64,000 nt of DNA from Dasypus novemcinctus (Eukaryota; Chordata; Mammalia; Cingulata; Dasypodidae), in NCBI RefSeq assembly GCF_030445035.2, contig NC_080673.1, positions 35,088,365 to 35,152,364 of the forward strand, read 5' to 3'. Positions 37,830 through 49,060 of the stretch are shown here, piece by piece (the first letter of the stretch is position 1; every line of letters starts with the position of its first letter). The translations under genes were made by a program, and so were the position numbers. The notes below the pieces were generated by a model. It was not told where the DNA came from. It saw nothing but the letters and a program-made list of their open reading frames with translations, and searched no databases.

Positions 37830-38790
37830 GTACAGTGGCTGCTGCTGCACTGCCCACGCGGGAGCGGGGGAGGGAGGGCCTAGGCAAGCGCCTGCTAATC
37901 CTTCCATGGAACCTTCAGAGTCCTAATTACTTGGTTTCTGTTACTTTATCTGACACCCTGAAAGAGGTTCATCGCCGGCCCCGGAACACTGCGTGGAGTG
38001 TTAGGGCTAATATGGAGAAATGCAAAGACTAAAATGGCTGATCAGTGACTTCTTCAGATTTTCAGACTCGTGCGAATCCAACTGCTTTCGGGTACTTTTC
38101 CTCTCGCAGGCTCCGCTGGAGCCCCGCTACCTGAGAACAAAGCTCGGGCCGCCGGCACAGCTGACCGCGGCGCCCAAGACTGCATCGCCGCTTTCAAGTT
38201 AGCGGAAGCTCTACTGAGCAACTGACCGCGCACCCCACGCCACCCAGCCGGGCTCGGGCCTGCACCGGCCTCGCTCCTGCCCGTGCCGCGCCCCTCGGGT
38301 GGGCGTTATGTAACAGCCCCGAGCCCAACTCCAGAACCATCTGAACGTGGGCCTCGCGGGGCCGTGGAGTGAGCCGGCACTGGGGCTGCGGATCTAAGCC
38401 GGAGGCCCCAGGCGCGGGCCCCAGCGTGCACGGCGGAAGACCGAGCCCGGGTAGTCCCCTGGGGATCTGTCCAACAGCCCGACAGCGCGCTCTGGGGACC
38501 AGCGTGTTCTCGGCGGGCAGGGTGCCCACGGGCGCGCAAAGGGAGATGGGGAGGGGAGCGGGGAGAGCGCATCTCTAGAAGCATTCGGGAAGAGCGAGGA
38601 GACCCTGCACCTAAAAAAGTACTCCCCCGTTGCAACCCCCACCCCAGCTCACCAGTGCGCACACACTTCAGTGCCTCGCGCCCCCTCGTCACCGTTCTCC
38701 CTCCCCCCAGCCAGCGGGGGTCCCCGAGATTGCAGCCACTTTCCTCCTACGCCGTCTCAAGCACGCGCGTGTGCAACCGCTCACATCTAC
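37830..38790. other. CpG island inside GRIA2 intron 2
   Basis: A second GC- and CpG-dense block that starts about 110 bp 3' of exon 2 and runs about 1 kb into intron 2. It contains several GC boxes and long accidental open frames on both strands from base composition. No exon of a known protein was recognised. It could be an extension of the promoter island, an alternative or antisense promoter, or a Polycomb-type regulatory domain. Confidence 0.75.
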
Positions 38791-38850
38791 ACATTAACAT
38801 ACACATGCACTAACATACACTCACACACACACATCACGCCGCACTCACAC
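38785..38850 (+). repeat. AC-rich low-complexity tract
   Basis: Imperfect CA/ACAT repeats (CACATACAC-like) just 3' of exon 2 on the minus strand. Confidence 0.7.
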
Positions 38851-38902
38851 TCGCTGGCATTTCAAGTGCGGCACCGGCAAGGCATAAATATGATTTACTT
38901 AC

Positions 38903-39043
38903 AAGCATTGGTGACTGCGAAGCTGTTTGCTACCTCCAAATTGTCGATGTGGGGTGTCAGTCTGAACTCCGAAGTGGAAAACTGAACCATCCCTACCCGA
39001 AATGCACTGTATTCCTGATCGGCGCCCCTCGGAAATAGCCCCC
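38903..39043 (-). CDS. GRIA2: GRIA2 coding exon 2 (start of amino-terminal domain)
   Basis: 141 nt exon that completes codon 30, encodes residues 31-76 and leaves the first base of codon 77 (phase 1 on both sides). The reading starts [14 protein letters not shown] and ends NSFAVTNA, which is the beginning of the GluA2 amino-terminal (LIVBP-like) domain. That domain is extracellular and drives subunit assembly. The acceptor is a pyrimidine-rich TTTGCAG (CAG before the run of five G) and the donor is a perfect T|GTAAGT at 38,902. The frame is open with no frameshift, so this looks like a functional copy and not a pseudogene; the intron and CpG-rich promoter say the same. The next exon should begin with the rest of a Phe codon and Cys-Ser-Gln. 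I did not find it in the remaining 38.9 kb, so intron 2 extends beyond this window. Confidence 0.97.
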
Positions 39044-39752
<709 letters not shown>

Positions 39753-39767
39753 TTAGATCCTCTGCAT
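39753..39767 (-). other. uORF C in GRIA2 5'UTR (4 codons)
   Basis: Minimal frame ATG CAG AGG ATC TAA. The open frame extends upstream to 39,968 only with a GTG start, so I do not call the longer version. Confidence 0.45.
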
Positions 39768-39949
39768 TTTGAGAGAGCAATATAGCACCAAGCTGCTAAA
39801 AAACTGGAGTGGATGCAGAAGCCCTTTTCCCCAGGTCCTGCTCCAGGCGGCTGCTGCCCTGCGCCCTGTCCCCGCTCCCGAAGTCCGGAGGACTGGCTCG
39901 ATGCAGTTTTCAGCGGTGCTGTCGCTGTGGTACCAGTGTCTCGGAATAT

Positions 39950-40054
39950 TCAGCACCCTCCCAAGCACTCACACACACACTCACCCTCTCTCGCGCTCTC
40001 TTCTCCCTCTCTCCTCTCTCTCACACCCGCGCGCGCGCACGCACACACACACAT
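39950..40054 (-). other. uORF B in GRIA2 5'UTR (34 codons)
   Basis: ATG at 40,054, in a different frame from uORF A and overlapping it; stop at 39,950-39,952. Cys/Arg/Glu-rich from the GT, CG and GA repeats. Ends 287 nt before the main ATG. A longer open frame runs upstream of it to 40,162 but has no upstream ATG. Confidence 0.5.
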
Positions 40055-40066
40055 ACACACACATAC
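39965..40066 (-). repeat. Imperfect GU/GA-rich repeat in the GRIA2 5'UTR
   Basis: In mRNA sense this is alternating TG with TATG interruptions, then CGCGCG, then GA/GAG repeats, then a second GTGTGTGTG block. Rat GRIA2 is known to carry a length-variable GU repeat in its long 5'UTR that depresses translation; this is its positional equivalent. It contains two of the upstream AUGs. Confidence 0.75.
39981..40064 (-). other. uORF A in GRIA2 5'UTR (27 codons)
   Basis: ATG at 40,064 inside the GT repeat, stop TGA at 39,981-39,983. The peptide is Val/Cys- then Arg/Glu-rich because it reads through the repeat. It is translated only if transcription starts upstream of 40,064. Any role would be through slowing scanning, not the peptide. 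Confidence 0.5.
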
Positions 40067-40100
40067 AGGCAAGTCACAGAGAGGGGTAGGCGGTCCCGGG

Positions 40101-40112
40101 CGCGCTTGCGCG
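40101..40112. promoter_or_regulatory. Near-consensus NRF-1 site
   Basis: Minus strand reads CGCGCAAGCGCG against the NRF-1 consensus YGCGCAYGCGCR, one mismatch (A for Y in the centre). It sits 439-450 bp upstream of the ATG, where start sites are expected. NRF-1 couples AMPA receptor genes to energy metabolism in published rodent work. Confidence 0.5.
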
Positions 40113-40149
40113 ACTCGCAGCAGACGGCGGGCGCGCGTGCCCACTCCTC

Positions 40150-40157
40150 CCCCGCCC
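40150..40157 (-). promoter_or_regulatory. GC box (Sp1-type)
   Basis: Plus strand CCCCGCCC, a core Sp1/Sp3 motif, about 490 bp upstream of the GRIA2 ATG inside the CpG island. Short motif in GC-rich DNA, so only suggestive. Confidence 0.45.
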
Positions 40158-40293
40158 TGCACCCGGTGCCCCGCACCGCCTTGGCAGTGGGGTGCGCGGC
40201 GCTGGAGCAGCTTAGCTAGGAGCTATACAGCCGCTGTCCTTCCGCGAGACCGTCGGTGTCCGGAGCCACCGCGCCCCCTGAGCACCTCTGCCT

Positions 40294-40314
40294 TTCAGCA
40301 CCGAGGACAGCTCC
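40294..40314 (+). promoter_or_regulatory. RE1/NRSE silencer (REST site) upstream of GRIA2
   Basis: Reads TTCAGCACC then GA then GGACAGCTCC, which fits the canonical RE1 (left half TTCAGCACC, two-base gap, right half GGACAGCGCC) with one mismatch, T for G. It lies 632 bp upstream of the GRIA2 ATG. RE1 binds REST/NRSF, which silences neuronal genes in non-neuronal cells, and GRIA2 is a known REST target. Confidence 0.88.
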
Positions 40315-40484
40315 CAGCCCCTAGCCGGGTGCTACTTTCACGCCGCTGCTGTGGTGGAGATGCTCCGCCGCTGGACTAAATGCAGCAAAGCTGATTTCCG
40401 GCTGCTGTGCAGGAGAGGCCGAATTACTAATTGTTGTTGGCGGTGGAGTATTCTTTTCCCCGGCCCTGCTATTTCACGTTAAAA

Positions 40485-42780
40485 GTAATTCTGATTCTCA
40501 TCTCTTCTGTGAAAATCCATCTAGTAATATAGAAACGCTGCCATCCACTTTACCTGACCCAGCCGAAAAAGAAATAAGCAAGCAAATTACCCACGGGAGA
40601 AGTGCTTCAAAATTGTTAACTTTAGCTTCATGTGGTGTAGCCAGGATGCAGGGAAAACCCAAAATTCTATCTTTAAAGGCTAAAACCGTTAGGGGGAGAT
40701 GAAGACTGAATTTTTGAATTACTTTGCATGGGAAGTCCCATATTTAGAGTGTGTTCCATGAGGGCTGTGATACATACCTGTCCAGCCACATTTCCTGCAG
40801 GTTTCTCTCGCTGCATTCACTGCTGACTCCCTTTGTCAAGCCTTGTAGACTTCTTAGAAGTGCTTTCTTTAGGCAGATTGAAAGGTGTAGACGCTGTTTC
40901 AGGAAAAGGCTTCATAGGAGGAAAAGATGAGAATTGCAAGGCTAGAAAGGCCACAGAATCTTTTTTAAGAGTTTTAGTTAAAAATTGGAGACCCCATACC
41001 GTTTTGGGCATGAGTTTTCTGTTTTTGTTTTTAATATCCAAGAAAGCAAGCGTCTTCACCACTTCGAAACCACGAGCTCAAGACTATTTGGAAACATGAG
41101 GTTAAAGAGAAAAAGGTTGTGGGGAAGGAGTTGGTGGGGAGGATCGATGATTGGACTTTTCCCTGTGGAATTTATGTGCTTCACACTGCTTGTGAAGCCG
41201 ATCCCTAGGAACCTGTACTGGCAATTTCTTTTGTGTCTCAGAAATCCCTCACCAAAGTTTTATGGCTTTTGTGGTTTAAACAAACAAACGAAGATTGAGT
41301 GCAAAGGACTATTTCCAGGAGACAGGATATCGGAGCCCACAATATTAAAGGAAGAACCTGCTAATATTCCTGATTGCTGAGGGTTAGTCTATTATTATAC
41401 ATTGCCTTCCTGTGCAATTGTCACTTAATAGCACGCCTGCAGCCTCTTTGTTGTCTGTATTATGCCATACTTGCCTTTTTACCATTCTTGGCCTTAATTT
41501 CCCCCATATTAAAAATGACAAGGATGATCAAGATGGCCTCAGTGGCTGAGAACTGTTAAAATCCTATAATCCTGTTATGGCCTTCCCCTTTCTTTGATTG
41601 TGGAAAAAGTTTCCTACATCAAGAAGTGAGAATACATTTAATCTATTATTAAACTTATAAGCAATATGTAAATTCTATTACCAAGAATTTATTTTAATGT
41701 TATTGTCCACACTATATATAAAGGAAATCCTCTGAATCAAAATACATTTGGCCTCTTAAAAATTAAATAAGAATAAAAACAATAAGAGGGGCATAAATGA
41801 ATACATATATTCAAAATTATAGTAAAAATATTTAAATATTATATATTGTATGACTATTTGTGATTCAAGGTACAAAATTGATTTGAAATTATTTCTTCTT
41901 TGAAATTAAAAAATATATATATAAGAATTTATAACAGCTCAGCACAAAATGAATAATACCTCTTGCATCATTTTCTTTTTTTCCCCTCCATTCAAATTTT
42001 TTTCACAAGCAAAACTTAAGTTTCACACAAGTAACTTGAAATGAAACAGAGTCTGGGAGAGGCACAGAAAGACAATGAGACAGAGAGAAAAGAGATAAAA
42101 GCTTAAGAAAGAGTGATATTTGAAGTGTGGGTCGATATAAATTGAATTTTAAAATATTGGGGATATTTCAAAAGCTATTTTTATTGTAAGTTATTTCAAA
42201 GTCAAGGACAGAGGTGAATTCAAAACTAACTAAATTGCATTCTATTAAAAACAGATGATATAAAAGTAAGACTATGCTGAATCATAGAGCATTTCACCCT
42301 AATAAATAATATGTAAGAACTCAGGGCAAATATTAGTGTCTAGTTATCAGTTATAAGTCATATAAAGAGTGGAACAAAAAAATTCAGCAGACATTATTTG
42401 TAATTCAACTACTTATTATATTAATGCATCTTTCATAAGATAGCTGGGAATGCATCTTTTGGATACCTGGAAACTTACCTCTTGCAATGTCACTATCATT
42501 GTGTTAATATTATCATCCACAAAACTTTTCAAATTCACTATGACCTTTAAATAACATATATTTGTCAAGCATAGAATACTGTCAATTTAAGCGCAATAAA
42601 TTTAAATTGACTGAGACAAATGCGTTATAAATAAATGGAAAAACACTGGAATTCATTTTTGTGTGTCCAGAACTTTATATTTAATACTTAGAATCCTCAT
42701 GTTTCAAAAATATAAATCTCAAATTGATTCGTTACAAAATCAATTTTGTTAATTTCAAAAATTCTTAGGTCTACAGTTGA
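40485..42780. other. Upstream flank of GRIA2, no gene
   Basis: GC-moderate then AT-rich sequence with no recognisable repeat or exon. Open frames at 40,817-41,380 on both strands look accidental. Confidence 0.5.
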
Positions 42781-42814
42781 AAAGTGTGCTCCAAGATATG
42801 GAGTTTGCTATTTT

Positions 42815-42828
42815 CTGCCCTCTGCTGT
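42815..42828 (-). promoter_or_regulatory. Candidate CTCF motif upstream of GRIA2
   Basis: Minus strand reads ACAGCAGAGGGCAG, 13 of 14 to CCASYAGRKGGCRS, about 3.2 kb upstream of the GRIA2 ATG. Same strand as the motif at 34,478. Weak on its own. Confidence 0.3.
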
Positions 42829-42829
42829 T

Positions 42830-43840
42830 CAATCTTGACAATTATCTAAAACATCAGAACTGTTTCTGAAGCAAGGATGACAGTAAAACATAGAAGGAAT
42901 AAAAATAATATCCATCCCATCATTTGGTTAATTTTTGTTTGTTTGCTTGGTTGCTGTTGCTGTTGCTATTGTGTTGTGTATGTTTAAATTATGAAGATAA
43001 TTTTTTCCCTTAAGGCTAAAAATAAGTATAAAAGGCAAAATTTGAATTTCTCCTCTATTTAAATGTAAGAAATAATTTTTCTTTTAAACCTTTAATATGT
43101 TTAGAAATTTTAAATATATTACTCATCATGCACATTTTTCAGTTGTGTCTCACAGAGAAAAAGTTGTACATAAAGGAAAGTCTTGTCAGGGTAAGGGTAG
43201 GAGATCATTTTGAAATGACTGGCAGAGCAAAAGTTTAGCTAGCTTTGTTATCAAAATTGGATTATAAAAGTCAGTATCATAACCTTTACTGATGGAGTCT
43301 GACCAAAGTGGAAATTGCCATTCCTCATTCTATTGATACTCTGGAACTAAAAATGTAGGGCATCTGAAAGTCTTAGATGTACATTAGAACATTAGAGAAC
43401 TTAGATGTACATGATGAACATTAGAGAGGAAGAAGAGTTCATATTAGTTTCAGCAGAAGATGGCAAGGGTAGCTTTTCCTAGAAAAGAAATTCAGGTTCC
43501 AAGAAGGAGTCTGTAAAGACTGAGAAAAGAAGAAAATAATAGAGTGGGAAACGAAGATTTTAATTACTCAGGGCTATAAATAGAAAGGGGAATTCTGGGG
43601 AATTTTAGTTCCTTAATTAAGGTAATGAATGTAATGTTAAAAGTTGTTCAAATTAAGACAATATTGATTACAATTTTCTTTTTAAGGTAGAAAAATTTTA
43701 AAGCACTGATTCAATAAAGCCAATCAAATATTAATAACCACAAAATGCATAAAAAGCTAGACTTTGTAAGTTGCTATATGAATTTAAAATAAAGTCCATA
43801 AATGGGAAAAAAAATACTTAAGAGTTTTAAATTGTTTAGG
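42830..43840. other. Gene-free flank
   Basis: Nothing identified apart from an imperfect tandem repeat at about 43,370-43,428, where CTTAGATGTACAT recurs with GAACATTAGAGA. Confidence 0.5.
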
Positions 43841-43844
43841 GGAT

Positions 43845-44300
43845 GTCTTAGTTTTTTGGCTGCTGAATCAGTTATCATGCTAAGGGGCGGTTTAAACAAT
43901 GGAAATTTATTGGCTCATGGTTTTGAGGCTAGGAGAAATCCAAAACGAAGGCATCATCACTACAATGCTTTCTTCCAAAAGATTGTGGTATTTGGGCCTG
44001 GCTGCTGGCAATCCTTGGTCCTTGACCTTTGTCACATAGCAATGCCCATTGCAGCCTCTCCTGACTTCTCCAGGTTCCATTGACTTCCAACTTCTGGCTC
44101 CTCCCTATGTGGCTTTCTTACTTTCTCTGTGACATTTCCTATAAGGTCGTCAGTAACACTTCAGTAATCTGATTCAGCTGGGTCACACCTTAACTTAAGT
44201 AACCTCATCAAAAAATCCTATTTACTAGAGTTCACAACCCCAGAAATGGACTACATTTAAGAACATGTTTTTCTGGGGAACATAGTTCCAAACCACCACA
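43845..44300 (-). mobile_element. MaLR-type LTR (reverse), solo
   Basis: Antisense MLT1/MaLR pattern: GGAAATTTATTGGCTCATGG, TTGAGGCTAGGAGAAATCC, GGCAATCCTTGGTCCTTG, GGTCACACCTTAACTTAAG, then TTCTGGGGAACATAGTTCC near the end. Related to 46,160-46,607. Confidence 0.65.
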
Positions 44301-44309
44301 GGGCTTTGA

Positions 44310-45720
44310 TTACATGCTATGGAATTTAATAAAATTTCCCCCTATTGATAGCAATTCTGTGCAAGAAGTACTTACAGGGGCTCATGGTCTTCCATTTATT
44401 AATTCTTTATGTATATGTAAAGATAAGTATTTAATTCTCACTGTTCACTTTTAACTGACAAAGAAAAAAGTAGAAGCTACAAAAACTGTGGTACAAGTAG
44501 AAAAGTAGAAGCTACAAAAACTTCCCTGCTGTTCTGGTCCTGCATGTACCTGCCTCTGGCCAGTCACATACCTACTTAAAGCTTCCCAGTAAAGTACAAC
44601 TTATAGGATGAGAATCTGAAGTCACTTTCAATACCCCCTACTACATACTGACCTGTCATATCAGGTATCAAATGTAAATCTTTCAAATGACAATATAATT
44701 GTGGAGAACTTCTGATTTTCTTTCTAATTCTGTGGGTTATGTTTAAAAAAAAAAAGCAAAAGTATGTTTACCTGATTTCTAGATACTCAGTTATATTGCA
44801 CAGTTGTCACTTTATTGAATGTGTACCACAGTCCTGTGAAATTTATAAAGCATACCCTCGTATAGCTTCAGGTGCTAGAATTAAATTGATCTGTTAACAC
44901 ATGCAAAAAAAGTTAAGATACTATAGATACCTTAATAAATCCCAAATACTTTATCCTGAGTCTTCTGCTCTAGAAGAGACATCGTCTGGAAGTTAATTTT
45001 GACAATAATCAATCTGTGGTGTTTCATATGATAGTTACTAGTTCTTGAAAAAATCAGCTAAAACTAACAATCAATTGAAAAAGAAATAATTAGCTTTTAA
45101 AATCCTATTTTAATTCAATGCTGATAAATGTCCAATATAAATAAATGTCCAAATATTTTCCACTCTTTTAATATGGGACAAAGCATGAGTATACTGAATT
45201 GTTTCCCCTTTCCATTTATTTAAAGTGGAACAAGAATTTAAGAATTTTTCTGAAGCAATTTGAATAATAAATCTTATCCTATTATAAAGATTTTTCTAGT
45301 ATTTTACATGGCCTTACACTTAACTGAATAACATTCTTTACCTACTTGCATTAATTAACCTTTCTAGAACATTCAACATAGTTTTCAAAAATTCTTTTTT
45401 TATGTTATCAGTTTTTTAGTATTTTAATTATACCACAAAATTACAATATGAAATTCAACTGTCACAAAAGATTTTTTTAAAATCACTTCAACTCGGTGGC
45501 TGAGAGCACTAGAAGGGCAGGCTTCTAGCAAAATTATTCAGCAGGACTCCATTGGTATTTTTAAGATAGTGTAAGAGGAGTAAAAGGGGAGAAAAGAAAT
45601 AGACAGCATAAAACTTAGCTGCTACAGTATCTACTTCTTTAAATGATCATAAGACTTAGATTGGTAATTTCAGCCACTTTCGAATATTCCTTTTATATAC
45701 ACATAAATTTTGCCAGCTCC
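44310..45720. other. Gene-free flank
   Basis: Mostly anonymous AT-rich DNA; 44,540-44,650 has an L2-like phrase (CTCTGGCCAGTCACATACCT). Confidence 0.45.
44466..44522 (+). repeat. 35 bp-period tandem duplication
   Basis: AAAAGTAGAAGCTACAAAAA followed by CT occurs at 44,466 and again at 44,501. Confidence 0.9.
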
Positions 45721-45724
45721 TTAT

Positions 45725-46150
45725 CTAGCCTGTGTTCTTTACTTGGTGGTGTAACTCAAACTTTGATTCCTTCAGGATCAGAGTCCTTGATGTTCTTGTT
45801 TTTATAAGGTTACTAGAGCTTTCTTTGGGCTGATCAATGGACAAGGGACTATTAAGAGGCACCTGCTGATTTCCTGCTAAATAGTGGCTTCCCCTCTCCT
45901 CCTTTCCTCCATTGAATAGCACATCACCACTCCCCCTGGTAATCAGGATCAATCACATAAGCAAGAGAGAGACATTTACTTTACTTGTTGAACCAGCATC
46001 AAAAGGAGCACAAAATGACTAGAGAACAGTCTTAGCTATCAAAACTTCTGGAGCATAACATTTCCTGACGGAAACATTCCTTCTTTGAGCAACTAGAACA
46101 TTCAAACCAACCATAACCAAAGATTCAGTATCATGAAGAAAAATTCAACG
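45725..46150 (-). pseudogene. ERVL-type pol 3' end remnant (dUTPase-like region)
   Basis: On the minus strand a frame at 45,725-45,952 and the decayed sequence just upstream (to about 46,150) resemble the segment downstream of integrase in ERVL-class endogenous retroviruses. It is broken and non-functional. It has the same strand as the pol relic at 58.0-59.5 kb and would follow it in order, so both may come from one old provirus later split by MaLR and L1 insertions. Confidence 0.4.
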
Positions 46151-46159
46151 TGTAGGTTT

Positions 46160-46607
46160 GCTTTAGTTTCTCAGCAGCTAAAACAAATGCCATACAGTGG
46201 GTTGTCTTAAATACAGAAATTTATTGATACATGCTTTTGAGGCTAGACATCCAAAAGCACAACATCAGCAAGGCAGTGCTTTCTCCCAGAAGACTGTGGC
46301 ATTTTGGACCTGTCTGCCAGTGATACTTGGTCCTTGGGTTTTCTTTCATATGATGATGTCTTCTCTTTCTATTCCAAGCTCTACTGACTTCCAAGTTCTG
46401 ACTCTTCCCCATGGTTTCTCCTTCTGTGTGGCATATGCTTTGCTTATAGTAGCTTCAGTCATATTGGATTAAGGACCATTCTCATTCAGTTTGGTTACAC
46501 CTTAACTAATAACATAACCAAAGAACTTATTTACAAATGGGTTCACAACCACAGGACCATGGAACCTGAACATGCCTTTTGTGGGGGACATAATTCAGCT
46601 TCCAACA
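46160..46607 (-). mobile_element. MaLR-type LTR (reverse), 3' copy
   Basis: Antisense LTR. The high-coordinate border reads TGTTGGAAGCTGAATTATGT on the minus strand. Inside are TACAGAAATTTATTGATACA and GGTTACACCTTAACTAATAA. It shares its last roughly 200 bp with 47,780-47,979. Confidence 0.7.
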
Positions 46608-47779
46608 GTCCACCTTCTGGACCCCCCAAAATCCATGTATTTCCCTCATACAAAATACATTAATTCTATCCCAAAAGCCTTAAGTCATTTCAGTAACAAT
46701 GCTAAGTACAAACTCTCATAAAAACCAGTTACGGGTGTGGTCCAACCTGGGGCAAAATTCCTCTGTATGTGATCCTGTGAAATTTAGGATACTAGTTATA
46801 TGCTTCCAATATACAATAGTGAGACAGGCAAAGGATAAATATTATCATTCCAAAGTTTAAAAATTGGAAAAAGTAAAAAATAAATGGAGGGGGGATGTCT
46901 GTCACGGGTCTGAAACAAGTAAAAAACACTTTAGGAAAGTCTCCATTAGATTTCAAGTTCTGATGGTCATCTGTGTCTTGATTCTTTGTCCTCTGGGTCT
47001 GACGGAGCAGCAGCCCCACCCCTTCCAAGGCATGCTCTCCAGGAACACTGGATTGAAGGCTCCAACCTCTCTGAGTATTTGGATGGTGACCATGCTTTCT
47101 GCAAATGCCAGGGCACACGCTCACCATCTCTGAACATTGGGGTTCACTCTTCCTGAACAAGAAGGTGCAAGACCTGCCCCTCCAATTGGAGGGTTGAACC
47201 TGCCTTTTCTACACATATGTGTAGGGCCACTCTCTTGACATAAGTAGATCTCTTCAGTCTACCCCTCCCCCCCAGCTTCCATGATACTGCCCTTAAAATC
47301 ATTCTTCCTTCAATTTGTCCCTTCTCTGTCCCTCTCAGGAATAACTACTATTCTTACAAGTTTCTTGAAAAACCTTGTTGGTTTTGCCTGCAGTTCCAAG
47401 GGTTCCAAATCATCAGGCAAAAGAATGGCATTTCCGATCCTGACTTCCACTAAAATGGCTGGCTGGCTCCATTTTCAGCCACACTTTCTTTAGCAAAAGA
47501 TTGTTCAGCTAAAACCTCACAAGGAAGCCTGTTTCTGTGTAATCACTTCTTGAAAGCTCAGGGAGGTGCCTGTTAGAGTTGCTTCTGGCCCTAGTCTCAC
47601 TGCACAATATCTGGAGAGACAGAATTTTCCAAATCATCATTTGCTGGTTTCTTTCAAGTTATCCTTTTCCACTCTCAATTCAGCATAAGCTGCAAGAAGA
47701 AGTCAGGCTTCACCTTCTACAGTTACCTTGGTAATCTCCTGAGCTAAATATCCAAGGCCATTGCTTTCAGGTTCTGCCT
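46608..47779 (-). mobile_element. MaLR internal region (reverse)
   Basis: Complex non-coding sequence enclosed by two related LTR ends, for example CCCACCCCTTCCAAGGCATG and GGGAGGTGCCTGTTAGAGTT. No retroviral protein is recognisable, as usual for MaLR internal parts. Confidence 0.55.
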
Positions 47780-47979
47780 TTCATTCAACATCAGAACACA
47801 ATTAAACCAAGTTTTGTGCCACTTTATAACAAGGATTACGTCCCACACTCTTTCTGTTTGGGCACATCTTAACAAATAACATCTTGACAAGTCCTATTTA
47901 CAAATGGGTTCACTCTCAAAGAACCACAGGTTGTAAACTCAACATGCCTTTTGTGGGGGACATGATTCAATCCCCAACA
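47780..47979 (-). mobile_element. MaLR-type LTR (reverse), partial 5' copy
   Basis: Shares TTTACAAATGGGTTCAC, then CATGCCTTTTGTGGGGGACA with the LTR at 46,160-46,607 and ends at the same TGTTGG border on the minus strand. Only about 200 bp of this LTR is recognisable. Confidence 0.65.
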
Positions 47980-47984
47980 AGGTA

Positions 47985-48375
47985 CTTAGTTGTAACAGTG
48001 ATTTGGTCCACTCCCCTTATACCTTTTAATTGTCAGACCTATTACAATCTTGTTATAGGAAAGACAGTATAATATATTGGCCAATTATTTAAAACCATGT
48101 ATTTCCTTAATTCTGTAAGATTTTACCCCATCCCTTCAGGGTGTCATCTCTAAGCTGATGTCAACCTAAGACTTTAGCAGGTTCTTCTACCATTCTACAA
48201 AGTCAGTTTCCTCAAAGTAATAGAATGTGTAACAAGACCAGGGAATATTGGGGCATGAAACTATTGCTACAATTCTTTTACCATAAAACTTGAGTGGTGG
48301 GAAGCAATGTTGTATGGGATTCTGTGGTGATAGATAAAACATTCCATAGGTCCATTAATGATAGCACTGAATAAG
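47985..48375. other. Short anonymous gap between MaLR and L1
   Basis: No feature identified. Confidence 0.4.
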
Positions 48376-48967
48376 ACTGCAAGAACTGAGCAGAGACTTC
48401 CTGGAAAATGGTGTCAAAGTAGGTATGCAGAGTCTGACTCCCTCACAAAAAAGAATAGAGAAAGGATAACAACCTATCTGAGGTACTAGCTTTAGAATGG
48501 GATAGTGCTATGCAGCATCCAGGAGAGAACTAGACAGATAAAGAGGCCAAAGGTAAACCATGAGTTACTTGCCCCTGTGGCTGGAAATGGCACACATACC
48601 CCATCCTCAAGGCAAATAGCCTCAGTAAAGCCCTTAACTCACTACAACCAAGGGAGTGGGATGGAGCATTCCCTGGGAGGAAGAGGGATCTAGTGGAGGG
48701 TGGAGAGTGGTTTCTTTCAGTAAATTTGGCCAACTGAGCCCCCTTTGAATCTTGGAGGGTCTTTAGCCAGTACTGAGGTGGTCTCAGGGACAGGAGAGGG
48801 GGATCTGATCAGGCAGGCTTTCACACCCAGCCAACCTGGGAGAGAGAGGAACTAAAGTAGAGAGGGGTAGAGACAGGTGCCTAAATAGCCCAGCTTGGCA
48901 AACTGTTAGACCTAAACCACCTGAGGGAGAAGAGGGCAGTTAGAGCCACATAAGCTTTTTGAAGCCT

Positions 48968-49060
48968 GCTTAAGCTGTGGAGCTGGTATAGCTCAGTGGA
49001 GGAATTCATGTCTTGGATATACAAGGTCCATGGTTTGTTACTTTGGTCTGCTTAAGGAAG
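48968..49060 (+). other. tRNA-like segment in the L1 5' region
   Basis: GGTATAGCTCAGTGG fits a tRNA A-box start and a degenerate B box (GGTCCATGGTTTGTTACT) follows about 40 bp later. Could be a decayed tRNA-derived SINE head. No folded tRNA is apparent. Confidence 0.35.

Larger units (their letters stand above)
1..38902 (-). other. GRIA2: GRIA2 intron 2 (5' part, runs off the window)
   Basis: Everything downstream of the exon 2 donor. No sequence resembling the next GRIA2 exon was seen on the minus strand, so the acceptor lies beyond base 1. GRIA2 is known to have very long introns in mammals, so this is expected. The content is transposon remnants listed separately, an intronic CpG island at its 5' end, and unremarkable AT-rich DNA. 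Confidence 0.85.
39800..40480. other. CpG island over the GRIA2 promoter
   Basis: High GC and frequent CG dinucleotides (for example CGCGCGCGCG at about 40,029) against a CpG-depleted background. Covers the promoter and upstream half of the 5'UTR. Confidence 0.8.

Noticed and set aside
38194..38692. Open frames of 82-128 codons in the intronic CpG island
   Set aside because: Open in several frames and on both strands, Pro/Arg/Gly-rich from GC content, no recognisable family.
1..38902. A third GRIA2 exon
   Set aside because: I looked on the minus strand for the expected continuation after residue 76 and saw none. A translated search would settle it.
39753..39968. 71-codon uORF in the GRIA2 5'UTR
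   Set aside because: Its first codon is GTG, not ATG. The only ATG in frame gives four codons (39,753-39,767).
39769..40379. Overlapping plus-strand open frames up to 188 codons antisense to the GRIA2 promoter
   Set aside because: Three frames are open at once across a CpG island with CA and CT repeats. Composition explains them; the peptides are low-complexity Ser/Pro/Arg/His with no domain.
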